Source: JBPRGH01 sp051418055 (lineage in GTDB: Bacteria; Bacteroidota; Bacteroidia; Cytophagales; Cyclobacteriaceae). Taken from it: a stretch of DNA of 64,000 nucleotides. Below the pieces are notes generated by a model. The model had not been told where the DNA came from. It made no database searches and worked only from the letters and a program-made list of their open reading frames with translations. The stretch covers positions 237,229 to 301,228 of the forward strand of contig JBPRGH010000010.1 in assembly GCA_051418055.1 (NCBI GenBank), given 5' to 3'. Below, in pieces: positions 62,780 through 64,000 of this stretch. Both the position numbers and the translations under genes were made by a program. The first letter of the stretch is position 1. Each line of letters begins with the position of its first letter.

Positions 62780-62802
62780 TGAGAAAGAACACTGCAATTA
62801 CT

Positions 62803-63567
62803 ATGACAATAGATACAGACTTCCTCCTTGATCTATGTAAAACTGCCGGCGATGAGATCTTAAAGATCTATCATGCCAGTGAGGGCATAGCTATAGATAG
62901 AAAGGCGGATAATTCACCCCTGACAAAAGCAGACCAGGCATCACACCATGTGATATTTGATGCGTTAAGAAAGCATTATCCTGATACACCTATTATTTCA
63001 GAAGAGGGGAAAGAAGTGGTGGTATATGAAACTAGAAAAGATTACCGTCATTTCTGGCTGGTGGACCCATTGGATGGCACGAAGGAGTTTATAAATCGTA
63101 ATGGAGAGTTTACCGTTAATATAGCGCTTATTGAAGATGGATATCCCGTTGCCGGATTTATATATGTGCCGGTAAAAGATACCTGGTATTATACAAAAGA
63201 AGGCAAAGCATATAAACGCAAGGGCACAGAATCTTTTCCTATTGAGGTAAACAATAAAACAGCGGATCTTACCGCAGTGGGAAGTAAATCACATTCTTCA
63301 CCGGAAGAGGCTACTTTATTAAGTAAATATCCTGTTACCAATACCATTTCTGTGGGTAGCTCTTTAAAATTCTGCATGGTAGCAGAAGGCAAGGCAGATA
63401 TCTATTATCGCCATGGGCCTACTATGGAATGGGATACTGCGGCAGGCCAGGCTATTGTTGAAGCTGCAGGAGGTAAAGTTTTAAAGGGAGATGGAGAAAG
63501 CAAGGAAAGGTTCAGTTATAATAAAGAAGAGTTGCTGAATAAAAGCTTTTTGTGTCTTGGATTTTAA
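62803..63567 (+). CDS. cysQ: 3'(2'),5'-bisphosphate nucleotidase
   Basis: About 254 residues, an inositol-monophosphatase-fold enzyme that removes the 3' phosphate of PAP, the product of PAPS use. Metal motifs: SEEGKEV, DPLDGTKEFINR and EWDTAAGQAIVEAAGG. It stands divergent to cysCDN, and the shared spacer suggests joint control. No PAPS reductase is present in the window. Confidence 0.95.
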   Translation: MTIDTDFLLDLCKTAGDEILKIYHASEGIAIDRKADNSPLTKADQASHHVIFDALRKHYPDTPIISEEGKEVVVYETRKDYRHFWLVDPLDGTKEFINRNGEFTVNIALIEDGYPVAGFIYVPVKDTWYYTKEGKAYKRKGTESFPIEVNNKTADLTAVGSKSHSSPEEATLLSKYPVTNTISVGSSLKFCMVAEGKADIYYRHGPTMEWDTAAGQAIVEAAGGKVLKGDGESKERFSYNKEELLNKSFLCLGF

Positions 63568-63875
63568 TTTAAGTATGATTATTCTCTTTAATATGAGGTT
63601 TTAATAACATGCCTATTGTTTGGTTGGAAAATCGCCTTAAATTTTTTAATTTTCCGAAAGAACTTCACTTACGCTAGCTCGCCCCTTCAGAAGTTCGGGG
63701 GTGAGAAGGCCTAATTCTTTCCGTCATTACGAGGAGGCTCAACAAGTTTATAATTTATTCTCAGGGTATCTCGTGCCGACGAAGTAATCTGTTTTCATAA
63801 AGAAAGATTGCCACAGTCGCATTAATATTCTGCATTGCGACTTTATTAATCCTGCTCCTTACCCATGACAGTTTT
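63568..63875. other. Gene-free spacer
   Basis: 308 bp with no coding region or RNA gene seen. It contains the degenerate interspersed repeat given separately and a stretch (CGAAAGAACTTCACTTACG) of unclear origin. Confidence 0.5.
63720..63850. repeat. Degenerate copy of a GTCATTGCGAGG-type interspersed repeat
   Basis: CGTCATTACGAGGAGGC, GCCGACGAAGTAATCTG and AGATTGCCACAGTCGC occur in the order and spacing of the common palindromic element whose usual wording is CGTCATTGCGAGGAGGC, GACGAAGCAATCT, AGATTGC. Several positions differ and part of the middle is altered, so this copy seems old. Judged from memory of the pattern, not from a search. Confidence 0.5.
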
Positions 63876-64000
63876 TTAATTAATCGAAACTAACGATTTT
63901 TTAATAAGTTCCATATTATATTCCTCGGCTAACCGAACTAAATGTCTTTGTTTTTGCTGTTTAATCTTTTCTTCGTAATCCTTAATTCCTTTTTCAACAT
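63876..64000 (-). CDS. C-terminal end of an unidentified protein (cut by window edge)
   Basis: The minus strand holds 40 codons ending in TAA, entering from the right edge. The visible part is charged and helical (VEKGIKDYEEKIKQQKQRHL) and ends in KKSLVSIN. Too short to name. Codon use is plausible for the genome, but chance cannot be excluded. Confidence 0.4.
   Translation of the reverse strand, partial: VEKGIKDYEEKIKQQKQRHLVRLAEEYNMELIKKSLVSIN

Overview
The window looks like chromosomal DNA of a Bacteroidota bacterium, most likely a member of the Cytophagales. The signs are AT-rich coding, exported proteins with Bacteroidota-style signal peptides and lipoboxes, a type IX secretion (T9SS) C-terminal sorting domain on a giant surface protein, several matches to the Bacteroidota promoter -7 element TAnnTTTG, an EF-G2-type paralog, and an isoleucyl-tRNA synthetase of the long type. 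No rRNA, tRNA, CRISPR array or prophage was seen. Both ends are cut inside genes: a sigma-54 activator on the left and an unidentified C-terminus on the right.

Layout. 0-8.2 kb: mostly minus strand; sigma-54 response regulator (partial), a repeat-rich spacer, EF-G2-like factor, M61-like lipoprotein protease, one exported orphan on plus, then a two-gene unit of a hydrolase-OsmC fusion and a Cys-rich Crp/Fnr regulator. 8.3-13.7 kb: plus strand; five-PAS cytosolic histidine kinase, GNAT-like protein, VTT membrane protein, ferrochelatase. 13.9-26.3 kb: a plus-strand run of four exported or envelope proteins: a Kre9-like membrane protein, a 2,967-residue T9SS protein carrying three seven-repeat FG-GAP units, a caspase-like protease, and a papain-fold protein that has lost its catalytic Cys and His. 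This is the best candidate for an undescribed system. 26.3-35 kb: housekeeping (cysteine desulfurase, phosphoglucosamine mutase, MazG, GlyRS, MtfA-like protease) plus a second histidine kinase. 35-47 kb: dGTPase, MMPL/RND transporter, IleRS, LspA, NadR-like kinase, RlpA, DUF3887-hydrolase, IMP dehydrogenase. 47.3-50.2 kb: an RsbU/RsbV/RsbW-like partner-switching cassette with no sigma factor beside it. 50.2-55.1 kb: three overlapping SurA/parvulin-type periplasmic chaperone genes followed by a MoxR ATPase. 55.1-57.75 kb: an AT-rich accessory patch with a methyltransferase and an intact IS3-family element (1,318 bp, 26-bp inverted repeats, U UUU UUA frameshift heptamer, no target duplication). 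57.8-63.6 kb: 3-hydroxyacyl-CoA dehydrogenase with PheS, then the sulfate activation genes cysN, cysD, cysC with cysQ divergent.

Functional links. CysDN and CysC make APS and PAPS from sulfate, and divergent CysQ removes the PAP by-product; no PAPS reductase lies in the window. LspA matures the lipoproteins encoded here (M61 protease, PPIases, NTF2-like protein). The SurA-like genes serve envelope biogenesis, on which the giant T9SS protein would depend. Short degenerate repeats sit directly at the stop codons of three minus-strand genes (hbd, cysN, cysD), and further repeats lie near both window ends. All functional assignments rest on reading motifs by eye; no database search was run.
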